The notes: a model not told the origin generated them from the sequence alone. Shown: positions 51,538-59,885, counted from the first letter of the stretch. The stretch: 59,924 nucleotides of DNA from Paenibacillus cymbidii (GCF_004764705.1 NZ_SHLX01000044.1:1-59924), one strand, 5' to 3'. Numbers and translations are program-made.

Positions 51538-52865
51538 TGTGGAATACGATTGGGATCCTGTTCTATCTTCTTTTAAATCTTACCCCGGGTATCGTTTTGC
51601 GCTATTATCTTCACATGGATAATCTGAGAATAAAGAAACACACGTTGTTCGTGTTTTATATTCTTCTGTATTTGGTTTGCGGAGCCGGGTTTTTATTGCT
51701 TCAAAGTCAAGTTTCGATTGATTATCTGACCATAAAGTACTATGTGCTCGCTTGTTCCGTTGTATATCTAATATTTCCATTTTTATTTATTAAAGCCCAC
51801 TTCTTTAAATCTCTGTTTGAATATTTTCTAATCGTTGTTTATGATGGCGTTATTTATCAATTTGCAGCGAATATTGAACTCCGATATTTTGGCGATGGGC
51901 TTCGGGAAGCCAAGTTTTGGACAAACAATGTGATCACGCTTGCATTATTTGCCGTGACCCTGCCCTTGATGTTGCGCTTCTACAATAAAACACTGAAACT
52001 GGCGCTGCAGTCCATCGATTTGGCCACTTGGCGCTTTATTTGGATTGTGCCTGCGTTATTCTACATTATGGGTCTTGTGGATTCTTATAAATTTTTGCTG
52101 GACGATATTGCAAGCATAGAATACTCGATTACCCTGCTTTTATTGGGCGGCAGTGCAATTATAACTTGTTATGTCCTTTTCGACACCATGAGACAGTCTG
52201 TTGCTGCCACCGCATTAAGAGAAAACGCCCGAATGGCCAAACAGCAGCTGGCTCTGCAAGCCGAACACTACGAAATATTGCAATCCCGCATAGAAGAGGC
52301 GAAAAGGGCAAGACATGATTTGCGGCACCATTTGTCCGTATTGCAATCTTACATAGACACAAGCGAACCCGAAAAATTGGCGGCCTATTTAAAGGAATAT
52401 AAAAATTCATTGCCCATCGATACGGAATTCATATTTTGCGACAATTACGCTATAAATTCCATTGTGCATTATTACTTTAGCTTGGCAAAAAATGATGGCA
52501 TACAAATGGATGTGAATTTGCAGCTGCCAGGAAAAAAAGACATCAGCGATTCGGACCTATGCATTATCTTTGGCAACTGTATCGAAAACGCAATCGAGGC
52601 TTGCAGAAGAATGACAACCGGACAGCGGTATATTCGCCTGAACGCTAAAGTGTACGAGAATATGCTTGTTATTACCGTTGATAACAGCTTTGACGGCATT
52701 GTTGCGAAAAATGGCGAAGCTTTTATTTCCCGTAAAAAAGACGGCGGGGGCATCGGCCTATCTTCCATTTCCTCTGTAGCGCAAAAATATGGCGGGGCGG
52801 CAAGATTCGAGGCAGTCGCCGAAGAGTTTCACTTATCGGTTATGCTGCGGATTTTGTTGACGTAG
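51537..52865 (+). CDS. GHKL sensor histidine kinase (AgrC-like)
   Basis: The 442-residue kinase has six predicted membrane helices in the first 220 residues, a coiled coil, and a cytoplasmic core with His260 in KRARHDLRHHLSVLQ. The GHKL ATPase follows, with IIFGNCIENAIEAC (N box) and GGGIGLSSISSVAQKYGG (G box). This is the AgrC/ComD-style layout for peptide or small-molecule sensing. No AgrB-type protease or propeptide gene is present nearby, so its signal is unknown. Confidence 0.93.
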   Translation: MWNTIGILFYLLLNLTPGIVLRYYLHMDNLRIKKHTLFVFYILLYLVCGAGFLLLQSQVSIDYLTIKYYVLACSVVYLIFPFLFIKAHFFKSLFEYFLIVVYDGVIYQFAANIELRYFGDGLREAKFWTNNVITLALFAVTLPLMLRFYNKTLKLALQSIDLATWRFIWIVPALFYIMGLVDSYKFLLDDIASIEYSITLLLLGGSAIITCYVLFDTMRQSVAATALRENARMAKQQLALQAEHYEILQSRIEEAKRARHDLRHHLSVLQSYIDTSEPEKLAAYLKEYKNSLPIDTEFIFCDNYAINSIVHYYFSLAKNDGIQMDVNLQLPGKKDISDSDLCIIFGNCIENAIEACRRMTTGQRYIRLNAKVYENMLVITVDNSFDGIVAKNGEAFISRKKDGGGIGLSSISSVAQKYGGAARFEAVAEEFHLSVMLRILLT

Positions 52866-52911
52866 CGTCAATCTTATTGGAATGGAGCTCAGGAGGCGTG
52901 GATTGCTTCTT

Positions 52912-53268
52912 TCAGTTGCGTTCGCGGTGAACTAACCCCCACTGAGCCATCGCCTGCATCACAGGTATGAACGTCCTGCCATAGTCGCTTAATGAGTATT
53001 CGACCTTCGGCGGAACTTGTTGATAGACTGTTCTGATGATCAAGCTGTCTCTTTCCAGCTCCCGAAGCTGTTCCGTCAACATCTTGCGGGTAATTTGCGA
53101 AATCGAACGTTGGAGTTCGTTAAAACGTTGGGTGCCGCCAACTAATCGCCAAAGAATGATCGCTTTCCATTTCCCCCCAACCACCGACAGAGTGGCCTCC
53201 ACCGGACAGCCACTCCTGTCCTCATCCAACATGCTATCATCCAAACCGTTCATGCACATCACATCCAA
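52912..53268 (-). CDS. HxlR-family transcriptional regulator
   Basis: The 118-residue winged-helix protein shows the HxlR pattern: CPVEATLSVVGGKWKAIILWRL, RFNELQRSISQITRKMLTEQLRELERDSLI, VPPKVEYSLSDYGR. Its early Cys (in SGCPVE) is the residue that often senses aldehydes or oxidants in this family. The first ATG is used here; the ribosome binding site is weak and the start uncertain. Divergent from the quinone oxidoreductase gene, which it likely represses. Confidence 0.92.
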   Translation of the reverse strand: MDVMCMNGLDDSMLDEDRSGCPVEATLSVVGGKWKAIILWRLVGGTQRFNELQRSISQITRKMLTEQLRELERDSLIIRTVYQQVPPKVEYSLSDYGRTFIPVMQAMAQWGLVHRERN

Positions 53269-53403
53269 TCTATTCGAATAAGGTTACCACTTGGATACTA
53301 CGTTACGAAAAAGTGCGTACTTACAAACTCGATACTTTAGTAAGTATACTACATTCAACACAGGTTATTGCTCAAAAATCAAAAATCAATGGAGGTAAAT
53401 ACG

Positions 53404-54381
53404 ATGTCAGAGTCTTTCATGCAAGCGATTCTTGTTTCTGAATATGGCGGTCCGGAGGTGTTGAAACTTAAAGAAGTCGTTCGCCCTAACCCATCGGCAG
53501 GAGAAGTGCTTGTCAAAATCCATTATGCATCGGTTATCCCTCTTGACTGGAAAATCCGCGACGGATCGATGCAGGCCGTATACCCGCAGACATTTCCCTA
53601 CATTCCAGGGTTTTATGCATCCGGCATCGTTGAATCGGCAGGTCCGGGAGTGACTGAATTTACGGCAGGCGATCGCGTCTTCGGAATGGTAAAGGGAGCC
53701 TATGCGGAGTATGCCATTGCTTCCGGAATCGTAAACGGAGCCGACTCAGAGTATGCCATTGCGCCGATGAATGAACTGGTGAAAATGCCGGACGGCCTCT
53801 CTTTCGAGGATGCAGCCACGATCAGGGCCGGCGCCGAAACAGCGTGGAAAGTTTTGTTTACCGAAGGCGAGCTGGAAACCGGTCAAACCGTCCTCATTCA
53901 TGCCGCTGCAGGCGGCGTGGGGCAATTCGCCGTTCAATTGGCCAAATGGAAGGGAGCTCATGTGATCGGCACCGCTTCAGCCTCTAACCTGGACTTCGTT
54001 ACGTCTTTAGGTGCGGACCAAGTCATCGATTATACCACGACGGCTTTCGAAGACGTTGTCAAAAGAGTAGATCTGGTCATCGATTCCGTTGGAGGAGATA
54101 CCGAGAATCGATCATGGTCAGTTCTGAAGCAGGGGGGAATTCTTGTCTCTTTGACGCACCCTCCATCCCAAGAAAATGCTCAAAACCATGGTGTTAAAGC
54201 TAAATTTAACACCAAGTTTCCAACTAAAGCGAATCTGCAGACAATAGCGCAGTTGATTGCCGACGGTACGATCAAAGCAGAGATCGATTCCATATTCCCG
54301 CTAGACCAAATCAACAAAGCGCATGAGAAAAGCAAAGAAAAACATGGCCGCGGCAGAATTTTATTGCGGGTCAACTCCTGA
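53404..54381 (+). CDS. Zinc-independent quinone/NADPH oxidoreductase (MDR family)
   Basis: The start at ATG 53404 follows GGAGGTAAATACG. The 325-residue enzyme has the GroES-like N-terminal domain (SEYGGPEVLKLKEV, GEVLVKIHYASV, GFYASGIVESAG) and the NADPH-binding domain with the loop HAAAGGVGQFAVQLAKWKGAHVIGTAS, and SLGADQVIDYTT. No zinc-binding cysteines are seen. It probably reduces quinones or unsaturated carbonyls. A local tandem duplication gives EYAIA twice (around 105-125; see findings). Regulated most likely by the divergent HxlR protein. Confidence 0.93.
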   Translation: MSESFMQAILVSEYGGPEVLKLKEVVRPNPSAGEVLVKIHYASVIPLDWKIRDGSMQAVYPQTFPYIPGFYASGIVESAGPGVTEFTAGDRVFGMVKGAYAEYAIASGIVNGADSEYAIAPMNELVKMPDGLSFEDAATIRAGAETAWKVLFTEGELETGQTVLIHAAAGGVGQFAVQLAKWKGAHVIGTASASNLDFVTSLGADQVIDYTTTAFEDVVKRVDLVIDSVGGDTENRSWSVLKQGGILVSLTHPPSQENAQNHGVKAKFNTKFPTKANLQTIAQLIADGTIKAEIDSIFPLDQINKAHEKSKEKHGRGRILLRVNS

Positions 54382-54396
54382 AAGCCATGCAAGCAC

Positions 54397-54424
54397 AAAG
54401 ACCCCTCTGCCGAGGGGTCTTTCA
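54397..54424. terminator. Bidirectional hairpin terminator
   Basis: AAAGACCCCTC, loop TGCC and GAGGGGTCTTTC form an 11-bp stem with A- and T-rich flanks. It serves the oxidoreductase gene and the convergent TetR gene. Confidence 0.85.
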
Positions 54425-54459
54425 TCATAGTGTTAGTATATTATCATTTTGGGGCATAA

Positions 54460-55107
54460 CTAACCCTCACCTTTGATTAAGATATGATAAGGTTTTATCC
54501 CATTTGCAAATAGGCTATCGATCAGCTTGACCAAATCTTCGGACGATAAATCTTTGCCGTTGCGTATCCAAAGGCGAAACAAAGATAGTAATGTTGATAT
54601 GTAAAACTCAATCAGATATGGCGCCAAGATATCATTTGTTGGAAGATTCACAATCAATCTCTCAAAGGGAATTTCTCTTTTCAGGCGTTCAACAAAATGA
54701 ACAGAACCATAGTCACCCAAAAGGGCTTTAAAGACTGAAATTTCTTCTGTATTTTCCAAGCATTGAAGCGCATCTTGGAAAGTATGCGTAGAAAGCTCCC
54801 TGCTTGCCATTTCCTCGTTAATGGATTTCAAAACCTTCTCTTCAACGTAGTTCAGCAACTCATAAATATCTGTAAAGTATTGATAAAATGTACTGCGGTT
54901 ATATCCTGACTTGTTGGCAATCTCTTGAATAGATATTTTTTCAATTGGCTTTTGGCTATATAAATCACAGAACACATTTATAAAGGTTTGCCTGGTTTTG
55001 TCCGTTATTTCAGGTTGCTTGTTTATGATTTGCCTCCATTTCCGGTTCAATAGATGATCCGACAGATATTGAAAATCTGATGGTTGATGACAGTATGGCG
55101 AATCCAT
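54460..55107 (-). CDS. TetR/AcrR-family regulator
   Basis: The product has up to 215 residues. The HTH domain is at about 38-85 (TRQTFINVFCDLYSQKPIEKISIQEIANKSGYNRSTFYQYFTDIYELL); the C-terminal part is helical with GKDLSSEDLVKLIDSLFANGI at the end, as in TetR_C-type domains. The stretch before residue 28 is unlike TetR proteins, and the only good GGAGG lies just before an ATA codon at residue 28, so the true start may be a rare codon there. Divergent from the reductase gene with palindromes in the spacer. Confidence 0.88.
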   Translation of the reverse strand: MDSPYCHQPSDFQYLSDHLLNRKWRQIINKQPEITDKTRQTFINVFCDLYSQKPIEKISIQEIANKSGYNRSTFYQYFTDIYELLNYVEEKVLKSINEEMASRELSTHTFQDALQCLENTEEISVFKALLGDYGSVHFVERLKREIPFERLIVNLPTNDILAPYLIEFYISTLLSLFRLWIRNGKDLSSEDLVKLIDSLFANGIKPYHILIKGEG

Positions 55108-55120
55108 ACAATATTATTAT

Positions 55121-55143
55121 ACAACACGTTGTTTGATCATCAA
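55121..55143. promoter_or_regulatory. Candidate TetR operator
   Basis: Two short inverted repeats lie side by side: ACAAC-AC-GTTGT (55121-55132) and TTGAT-C-ATCAA (55133-55143). They sit in the 68-bp spacer between the TetR gene and the divergent reductase gene, where a dimeric repressor could control both promoters. Confidence 0.4.
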
Positions 55144-55175
55144 CAAGGATTATCAACTCTTTGGGGGAGGCTAAC

Positions 55176-56105
55176 TTGAAAATTTTATTCTTCGGTAGAG
55201 GTTTAATATCGACCCAGTACGCGTGGGCTTTCGAACAGGCTGGGCATACAGTTGAGTTTTACGTTAGAAAGGGGAGGAAAGAAACCTTCGGAAACAGTAT
55301 AGAGCTTGAAATGTGGGACGCACGAAAAGGGAAAAAGCTAATAAAAGAAAGCTGGAACGTCAACCTGCATGAGGAGATCCTTCCAAATTATGATCTCATT
55401 ATTGTGAGCGTCAACACGGAACAACTTCCGGAAGCCGCACAATTCCTATCAACTGCTGCAGGAAATACCCCTGTCCTCATATTCAATAACATTTGGCAAG
55501 ATCTGAAGTCGTCTATCGCACCATTGTCAATGAACCATGTTGTCTTTGGCTTCCCCGGAGCAGGAGGTGGCATCGCGGACAATAGGCTGAGAGGCGGCTT
55601 TTTGAAAATGATATTTCTTGAAAAGCCGCGGGCAGGCACTGAGCATATTAACCAATTGGTCAAGGAATGTTTTGAAAGTGCCCATTTTAAAATTAGCTGG
55701 GTAAAGGATATGCAAAACTGGCTATGGAATCACTTTGCCATGAATGCAGCGATGGAGACCGAGGTGATAAAACGGGGAAGCTTTTCAGCGCTCATGAACC
55801 ATAGGGGCTCATTTGCAAATGTTGGATTGAACATGAGGGAAATGATCCCCGTACTGAAAGCAAGAGGTGCAAGGCTTGATGCCATTTCTCTCCTGCTGAC
55901 TAAAATTCCACCGGCACTTCTCGGCACACTTTTTAACAAGGTCATTTTTGCAAAAGGCAGCTTGCCGCGACTTTTCATGGAATACAACAACAGCAAAGCA
56001 GGTTTTGCGGTACTTGAAGTTGTGAGAGAAGCAAAAAAGGCAGGCATACCTTTGCCGCGTCTTACGATGGCATTTGAAAATACTGAATATGCAAAAGAAA
56101 TATAA
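55176..56105 (+). CDS. Ketopantoate-reductase-like NAD(P)-binding oxidoreductase
   Basis: The start is at TTG 55176, with GGGGGAGG 5 bases upstream; a TTG five codons earlier overlaps that site. The 309-residue product begins LKILFFGRGLISTQYAWAFEQAGHTVEFYVR, a Rossmann fold whose usual GxGxxG is changed to GRGLIS, and has the ApbA/PanE-type central stretch YDLIIVSVNTEQLPEA and a helical C-terminal domain with KMIF-like and NHFAMNA motifs. True PanE makes pantoate from ketopantoate. This one is more likely a relative with another substrate. Paired with a divergent TetR regulator; convergent with the AraC gene (5-bp gap). Confidence 0.82.
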   Translation: MKILFFGRGLISTQYAWAFEQAGHTVEFYVRKGRKETFGNSIELEMWDARKGKKLIKESWNVNLHEEILPNYDLIIVSVNTEQLPEAAQFLSTAAGNTPVLIFNNIWQDLKSSIAPLSMNHVVFGFPGAGGGIADNRLRGGFLKMIFLEKPRAGTEHINQLVKECFESAHFKISWVKDMQNWLWNHFAMNAAMETEVIKRGSFSALMNHRGSFANVGLNMREMIPVLKARGARLDAISLLLTKIPPALLGTLFNKVIFAKGSLPRLFMEYNNSKAGFAVLEVVREAKKAGIPLPRLTMAFENTEYAKEI

Positions 56106-56110
56106 ACTAT

Positions 56111-56998
56111 CTAATCCCTCGTGCTTTCGATTCGCCTTAGGTTCTCAGTGTCCCGGGCTGGAGATGAACCGAAGAAGCGAGAGTACTCTCGATTAAACTG
56201 TGAGGGACTTTGATAACCAACATAATAAGCGGCACTTGCTACTGGGTAGCCCTCAAATGCAATGAGGTTTCTAGCCTCCAAAAGCCTTAATTGCTTTTGG
56301 AATTGAATAGGACTTAAACCCGTTGCCCTTTTAAACTGACGGTGAAAGGTATTTATAGCCATACCAGATTTTGATGCCATCTCGCCAATGTCTATTGGCC
56401 TCATAAAATTATCGCGAAACCATTTTACGGACTGGGTAATACTGGATAATTTACTTTCCCGCAGACCAAATTGCCTCAAATACCATCCTTGTGGTCCCAT
56501 CAGAACGCGATAAAGAATTTCGCGCTCATAAGCTGGTGCAAGAGCCGGAATATCTCTTGATGTTTTCGATAATCGCAATAAGCGCAGCCATGCCTCCATA
56601 AATTCAATGTCCATTTCACAGGCTGCGAAATGCTCGGAAGCAGTCGGCAATAGATTTTCAGGAAGATCTCTTAATAAGCTCTGAAGAATATTCTGATTCA
56701 ACTTGAGACCAAGGGACATGTATGGACGGCCATAACGGTCCGGATGTACACTCGCTGTTGCAGGAACATGCACCGGTAACACGTAATAGGATGGCCCTTC
56801 CAGGTCAGTGCTACGCTCCCCGATTGAAAGAATCTTTGTTCCTTGAACCGTAAAACCAATCATCGGCTCGTAAAGCGCTGCGAGTTGATGAGCGGGGATG
56901 TCTCCCTTAATCATACTTAGCCCCGGTACTCCGGTTTCAATCTGTCGAGTGCCTGCGCCTTTCATCAGATCAATCATTTCATCGAGGACGTTATTCAT
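56111..56998 (-). CDS. AraC-family transcriptional regulator
   Basis: The 295-residue protein has an N-terminal AraC_N-type cupin (about 15-160; PAHQLAALYEPMIGFTVQGTKILSIG, YYVLPVHVPATASV) and a C-terminal HTH pair (PIDIGEMASKSGMAINTFHRQFKRATGLSPIQFQKQLRLLEAR, AAYYVGYQSPSQFNREYSRFFG). This subtype often sits next to an oxidoreductase gene and activates it; here the SDR gene is divergent, with a 216-bp spacer. Confidence 0.93.
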   Translation of the reverse strand: MNNVLDEMIDLMKGAGTRQIETGVPGLSMIKGDIPAHQLAALYEPMIGFTVQGTKILSIGERSTDLEGPSYYVLPVHVPATASVHPDRYGRPYMSLGLKLNQNILQSLLRDLPENLLPTASEHFAACEMDIEFMEAWLRLLRLSKTSRDIPALAPAYEREILYRVLMGPQGWYLRQFGLRESKLSSITQSVKWFRDNFMRPIDIGEMASKSGMAINTFHRQFKRATGLSPIQFQKQLRLLEARNLIAFEGYPVASAAYYVGYQSPSQFNREYSRFFGSSPARDTENLRRIESTRD

Positions 56999-57214
56999 GC
57001 ACTTAGTTTATCACACGACTTTTTATCCCTCAACACAGCTTTGAAGTACTTCGGCATTTTTAGGCTCTTCATATGACAAATATAAAGGATAATCCGGTCA
57101 CTAGAAAAGTAACGTGGTGTTTTTAGGCAATCAGAAGGCATTTTTAGATCTATTTTATTGCAACAGATGCGACTAAAATTGAAGCCAGATCGAACGCAAA
57201 ATAAGGAGGATCTT

Positions 57215-57970
57215 ATGAAAATTGCGATTGTAACAGGTGGAAGTAACGGCATTGGAAAAGCGACGGCGCTTGAGCTTGGCAAGCGCGGAATTAACGTCAT
57301 TCTCACTTACAATTCCTATAAGGACCGTGCAGAAGCTGTCGTTAAGGAAATTGAGAAGAATAAAGGCGTTCGGGCATTCGCACTGAAGCTGGATCTGACT
57401 CGAATATCAACATTCGATGGCTTTGTACTAGACGTGAAAAAGAGCCTCCAAGACATTTGGAACAGAACGACTTTTGATTACTTGGTTAATAATGGCGGTG
57501 TCGGTGGGCCAATGATGTTCACTGAGATGAGCGAAGAATACTTCGACAAGATTCTTAATACGAACTACAAAGGACCGATTTTTTTAACCCAACAAATTGT
57601 CGGATTCATGGAGGATGCTGGAGCTATTGTAAATACCACGAGCTCATCCAAAAACCAATCCTTTCCGGGCTACTCCGTCTACGGCTCGTTAAAAGCAGCA
57701 TTCTCAACTTGGACTCGCTACATTGCCAAAGAACTTGCACCTCGCCAAATTCGGGTCAACGCAGTTTCGCCCGGTCCTACGCACAGCAATTTTGGCGACG
57801 GAGTATTCGATAAACATCCTGAATTCATCAAGCCGCTGGCTGAGCAATCTGTATTTGGAAGAATTGGCCAACCCGAAGATATGGCGAAGGTCATTGTGAG
57901 CTTATTGTCCGATGATTTCGGATGGGTTACAGCCCAGGACATTGAAGTGTCTGGCGGACATTTGCTTTAA
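57215..57970 (+). CDS. SDR-family oxidoreductase
   Basis: The start is at ATG 57215 with AAGGAGG 5 bases upstream. The 251-residue classical SDR has TGGSNGIGKA, TYNSYKDRAE after the second strand (no acidic residue there, so NADPH is likely), NNGGVGG in place of NNAG, VNTTSSS, the catalytic Tyr-X-X-X-Lys as YGSLKAAF, and IEVSGGHLL at the end. Substrate unknown. Divergent from the AraC regulator. Confidence 0.92.
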   Translation: MKIAIVTGGSNGIGKATALELGKRGINVILTYNSYKDRAEAVVKEIEKNKGVRAFALKLDLTRISTFDGFVLDVKKSLQDIWNRTTFDYLVNNGGVGGPMMFTEMSEEYFDKILNTNYKGPIFLTQQIVGFMEDAGAIVNTTSSSKNQSFPGYSVYGSLKAAFSTWTRYIAKELAPRQIRVNAVSPGPTHSNFGDGVFDKHPEFIKPLAEQSVFGRIGQPEDMAKVIVSLLSDDFGWVTAQDIEVSGGHLL

Positions 57971-58021
57971 GAAAGCTATGTTCCCCATATAAAAAAGTAA
58001 TTATATACACCTTATGTGCGA

Positions 58022-58336
58022 TTAGGAAGAACATGGAATGCGCAGACTGCTGTTTAGCCCGGATAAATAGGGGTGTCCCATCGTCATTATCATGACTTGT
58101 GGGATACCCCCTTTCTCCGAAATCTGATTCCCCAATTTTAGTTGTGGATATTTTCCATTCACTAAGAGTGGATTGAGTAATTGCTTCTCCTGCGATTCCT
58201 GTGAAAAAGGAATCGGGAGCATGTTTTGACTCTTCATAATGAGTATAGCCCCTTTCTTGTATAACCGGTTCGGACGAAATATCGGGAATTGAACACGATC
58301 AATCGTTGAACCTCGGATATATACGCCTACGTTCAT
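58022..58336 (-). CDS. Hypothetical 104-residue protein
   Basis: A GGGAGAAG ribosome binding site lies well placed before the ATG at 58336. The product (MNVGVYIRGSTIDRVQFPIF, RLYKKGAILIMKSQNMLPIPF, GKYPQLKLGNQIS) is not recognised. A hairpin with an 11-bp stem (GGGGTGTCCCA and TGGGATACCCC, 58070-58110) lies within its 3' third and could instead end the SDR transcript on the other strand. Lone gene between two minus/plus neighbours. Confidence 0.4.
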   Translation of the reverse strand: MNVGVYIRGSTIDRVQFPIFRPNRLYKKGAILIMKSQNMLPIPFSQESQEKQLLNPLLVNGKYPQLKLGNQISEKGGIPQVMIMTMGHPYLSGLNSSLRIPCSS

Positions 58337-58374
58337 CGGTCTTCTCCCGCTTCCGGGGATAGGGAGTGCAGCCG

Positions 58375-58403
58375 CATTAAAGAAGACCAGAGCGACGGCT
58401 CTG
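58375..58403 (-). terminator. Candidate terminator of the Rpn-type gene
   Basis: On the minus strand CAGAGC, CGTC, GCTCTG are followed by GTCTTCTTTAA. The 6-bp stem is short and lies 60 bp after the stop at 58465. Confidence 0.4.
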
Positions 58404-58464
58404 ATCCCCTTGGAAATGATGCTGCGAATACATGCTTAATCTTTCTCAAATGAAGCTCTCTTGT

Positions 58465-59331
58465 TCAGTGCAACTTTTTGTTTAACGCTTCAATTTCTGT
58501 TTGGGACAAACCTGTTACTTCGGCAATTAGAGCAGAGGATAGCCCTTTTTGAAGCATACTAATCGCAATCTCCTGATCTCGTTCTGCTTTACCTTCCAGC
58601 TTTCCCTCTTCCCGTCCCCGTGTTTCTGCATAGTCCAGCGCGGACTGTTCATCCAAGAGCGCCTTTTTTCGCATCTCGTAGAGCATACGTGCCTCTTTGT
58701 TCTGACTCAAAAATTCCAGCGTGGTCATCGCTTTTTTTAACCCCGGGGTATCCATCGCCATTTCCTCCCATCTATTTTTAGGTGCGCCGCTAATGAACAT
58801 CAACCAGTTCACCAGCCGATCATCCATCCTTGCAGACTTCAAGCTTAGCTTCGGCAATTCCATAAAGTGAATCTCCAGATCATCCAGCAACAGCTCGCCG
58901 GTATGATCTTCCCGCAGATGATACGTATTATGAAATCGATCGTTTGGAATTTGATTAAAGGTCAATATATTGATCGAGATAACCTTCTTTAAACTCTTAT
59001 AAAACTGACCCTCCACGAGCTGCTCCTCGTACATTTTCGCCGAATAATACAGGCTTCGCTTGGGCATGTCGAATTTATTGGTCACCCGGATTTCCAGATT
59101 CACATGTTTGCCGTCTTCATTTAACGCACGGACATCCAAGATAGCTTGCTTGTCGGTCAGCGCATCTTTGTCCAGCTGCGGATTGAGCAGCGTCAGACTG
59201 ACGAATGGCTTCGGCTCGGTTTCCCGCAGCGCTTCGTTCAGGAAGTTAAGCAAAACCTCGTCTTTATTTTCTTCGCTGCCGAAGATTTGTTTAAACACAA
59301 AATCGACGGTCGGTTCCAGCAACTCGCTCAT
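58465..59331 (-). CDS. Rpn-family PD-(D/E)XK nuclease / putative transposase
   Basis: The 288-residue protein begins EPTVDFVFKQIFGSEENKDEVLLNFLN and matches the PDDEXK_2 (Rpn/YhgA-like) family in length and layout. The nuclease core has Asp66 (ILDVRA) and Glu80 (VNLEIR), but the third position of the E-X-Q motif is Arg82 rather than Gln. FDMPKRSLYYSAKMY follows as usual. The C-terminus is a charged helix (RGREEGKLEGKAERDQEIA) plus a short LSSALIAEVTGLSQTEIEAL end, also typical. GGAG precedes the ATG. Such proteins cleave DNA and are often multi-copy; whether this one is active is doubtful. Confidence 0.9.
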   Translation of the reverse strand: MSELLEPTVDFVFKQIFGSEENKDEVLLNFLNEALRETEPKPFVSLTLLNPQLDKDALTDKQAILDVRALNEDGKHVNLEIRVTNKFDMPKRSLYYSAKMYEEQLVEGQFYKSLKKVISINILTFNQIPNDRFHNTYHLREDHTGELLLDDLEIHFMELPKLSLKSARMDDRLVNWLMFISGAPKNRWEEMAMDTPGLKKAMTTLEFLSQNKEARMLYEMRKKALLDEQSALDYAETRGREEGKLEGKAERDQEIAISMLQKGLSSALIAEVTGLSQTEIEALNKKLH

Positions 59332-59554
59332 GGTCTTAACTCCAACGGCTCACGAGAGGCCAACGATTTTTCTATTCCCATTATACCACAGAGAGGGCCG
59401 TACGTAGACAGACGAGATACTCAATCACCAATTTCCGCCTTTGTCGCGGCCTGTGTGCCACATTGAGGCATTGGCTGGGGAGCAGGGGAGGGATTTCCAA
59501 TCTGCGACTGTAATCGGATACATCCCGCCTTTTTACGCCCCAGCACCGTTCTCA

Positions 59555-59794
59555 TTATCGAAGAATTTTCCCGAACACATCGGGCCAGGGCTGCTTGCCG
59601 AGAAAAACATGCTCGATCTGATGCAAGGGCGGCAGTCTCGGCATTTGTTTGAAGGATGCGCGTTCATCCGGTTCATCCAACCACAAGCACTCTTGCCCTT
59701 GTGCTTGCCATTCCTTCTCGTCTATGCACCATACCGCCGGGCAAGCTCGTCCCAGAAGCGGGCCCTGCTTTAAGGATCGCCACAATTGCAGCAA
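59555..59794 (-). CDS. Fragment of an unrecognised gene, possibly broken
   Basis: The minus-strand frame gives about 79 residues (CIDEKEWQAQGQECLWLDEPDERASFKQMPRLPPL, EHVFLGKQPWPDVFGKILR) with protein-like composition and a clear stop at 59555, but no ribosome binding site before the only Met. Upstream on the same strand the reading shifts frame and runs into repeat DNA. It may be the 3' part of a gene truncated by an insertion. No family can be named. The stretch 59332-59554 shows no gene. Confidence 0.35.
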   Translation of the reverse strand: MLQLWRSLKQGPLLGRACPAVWCIDEKEWQAQGQECLWLDEPDERASFKQMPRLPPLHQIEHVFLGKQPWPDVFGKILR

Positions 59795-59818
59795 TCTTGT
59801 CTACGGTAGAATAAAAAT

Positions 59819-59885
59819 ACCCAAAATGATCAAAGTGATTTCCCCAAAATAATCGTGCAAAATTCCCCACTTTAATCGTGGGAAA
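59819..59885. repeat. Three degenerate tandem repeats, possible IS end
   Basis: Units of about 22-23 bp begin CCCAAAATGATCAAAG, CCCCAAAATAATCGTG and CCCCACTTTAATCGTG. Repeats of this size and spacing are typical of the terminal multiple-repeat ends of IS21-type elements. No transposase gene is visible, so it is either a remnant or the edge of an element that continues past the window. Confidence 0.4.

Noticed and set aside
58070..58110. Terminator for the SDR gene at 57215
   Set aside because: The stem is good (11 bp with one mismatch), but it lies 100 bp after the stop with only a short T-run and within a possible minus-strand gene, so it is mentioned there and not called.
59441..59773. 110-codon plus-strand frame near the right edge
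   Set aside because: No ribosome binding site and low-complexity composition; the minus-strand frame over the same DNA looks more protein-like.
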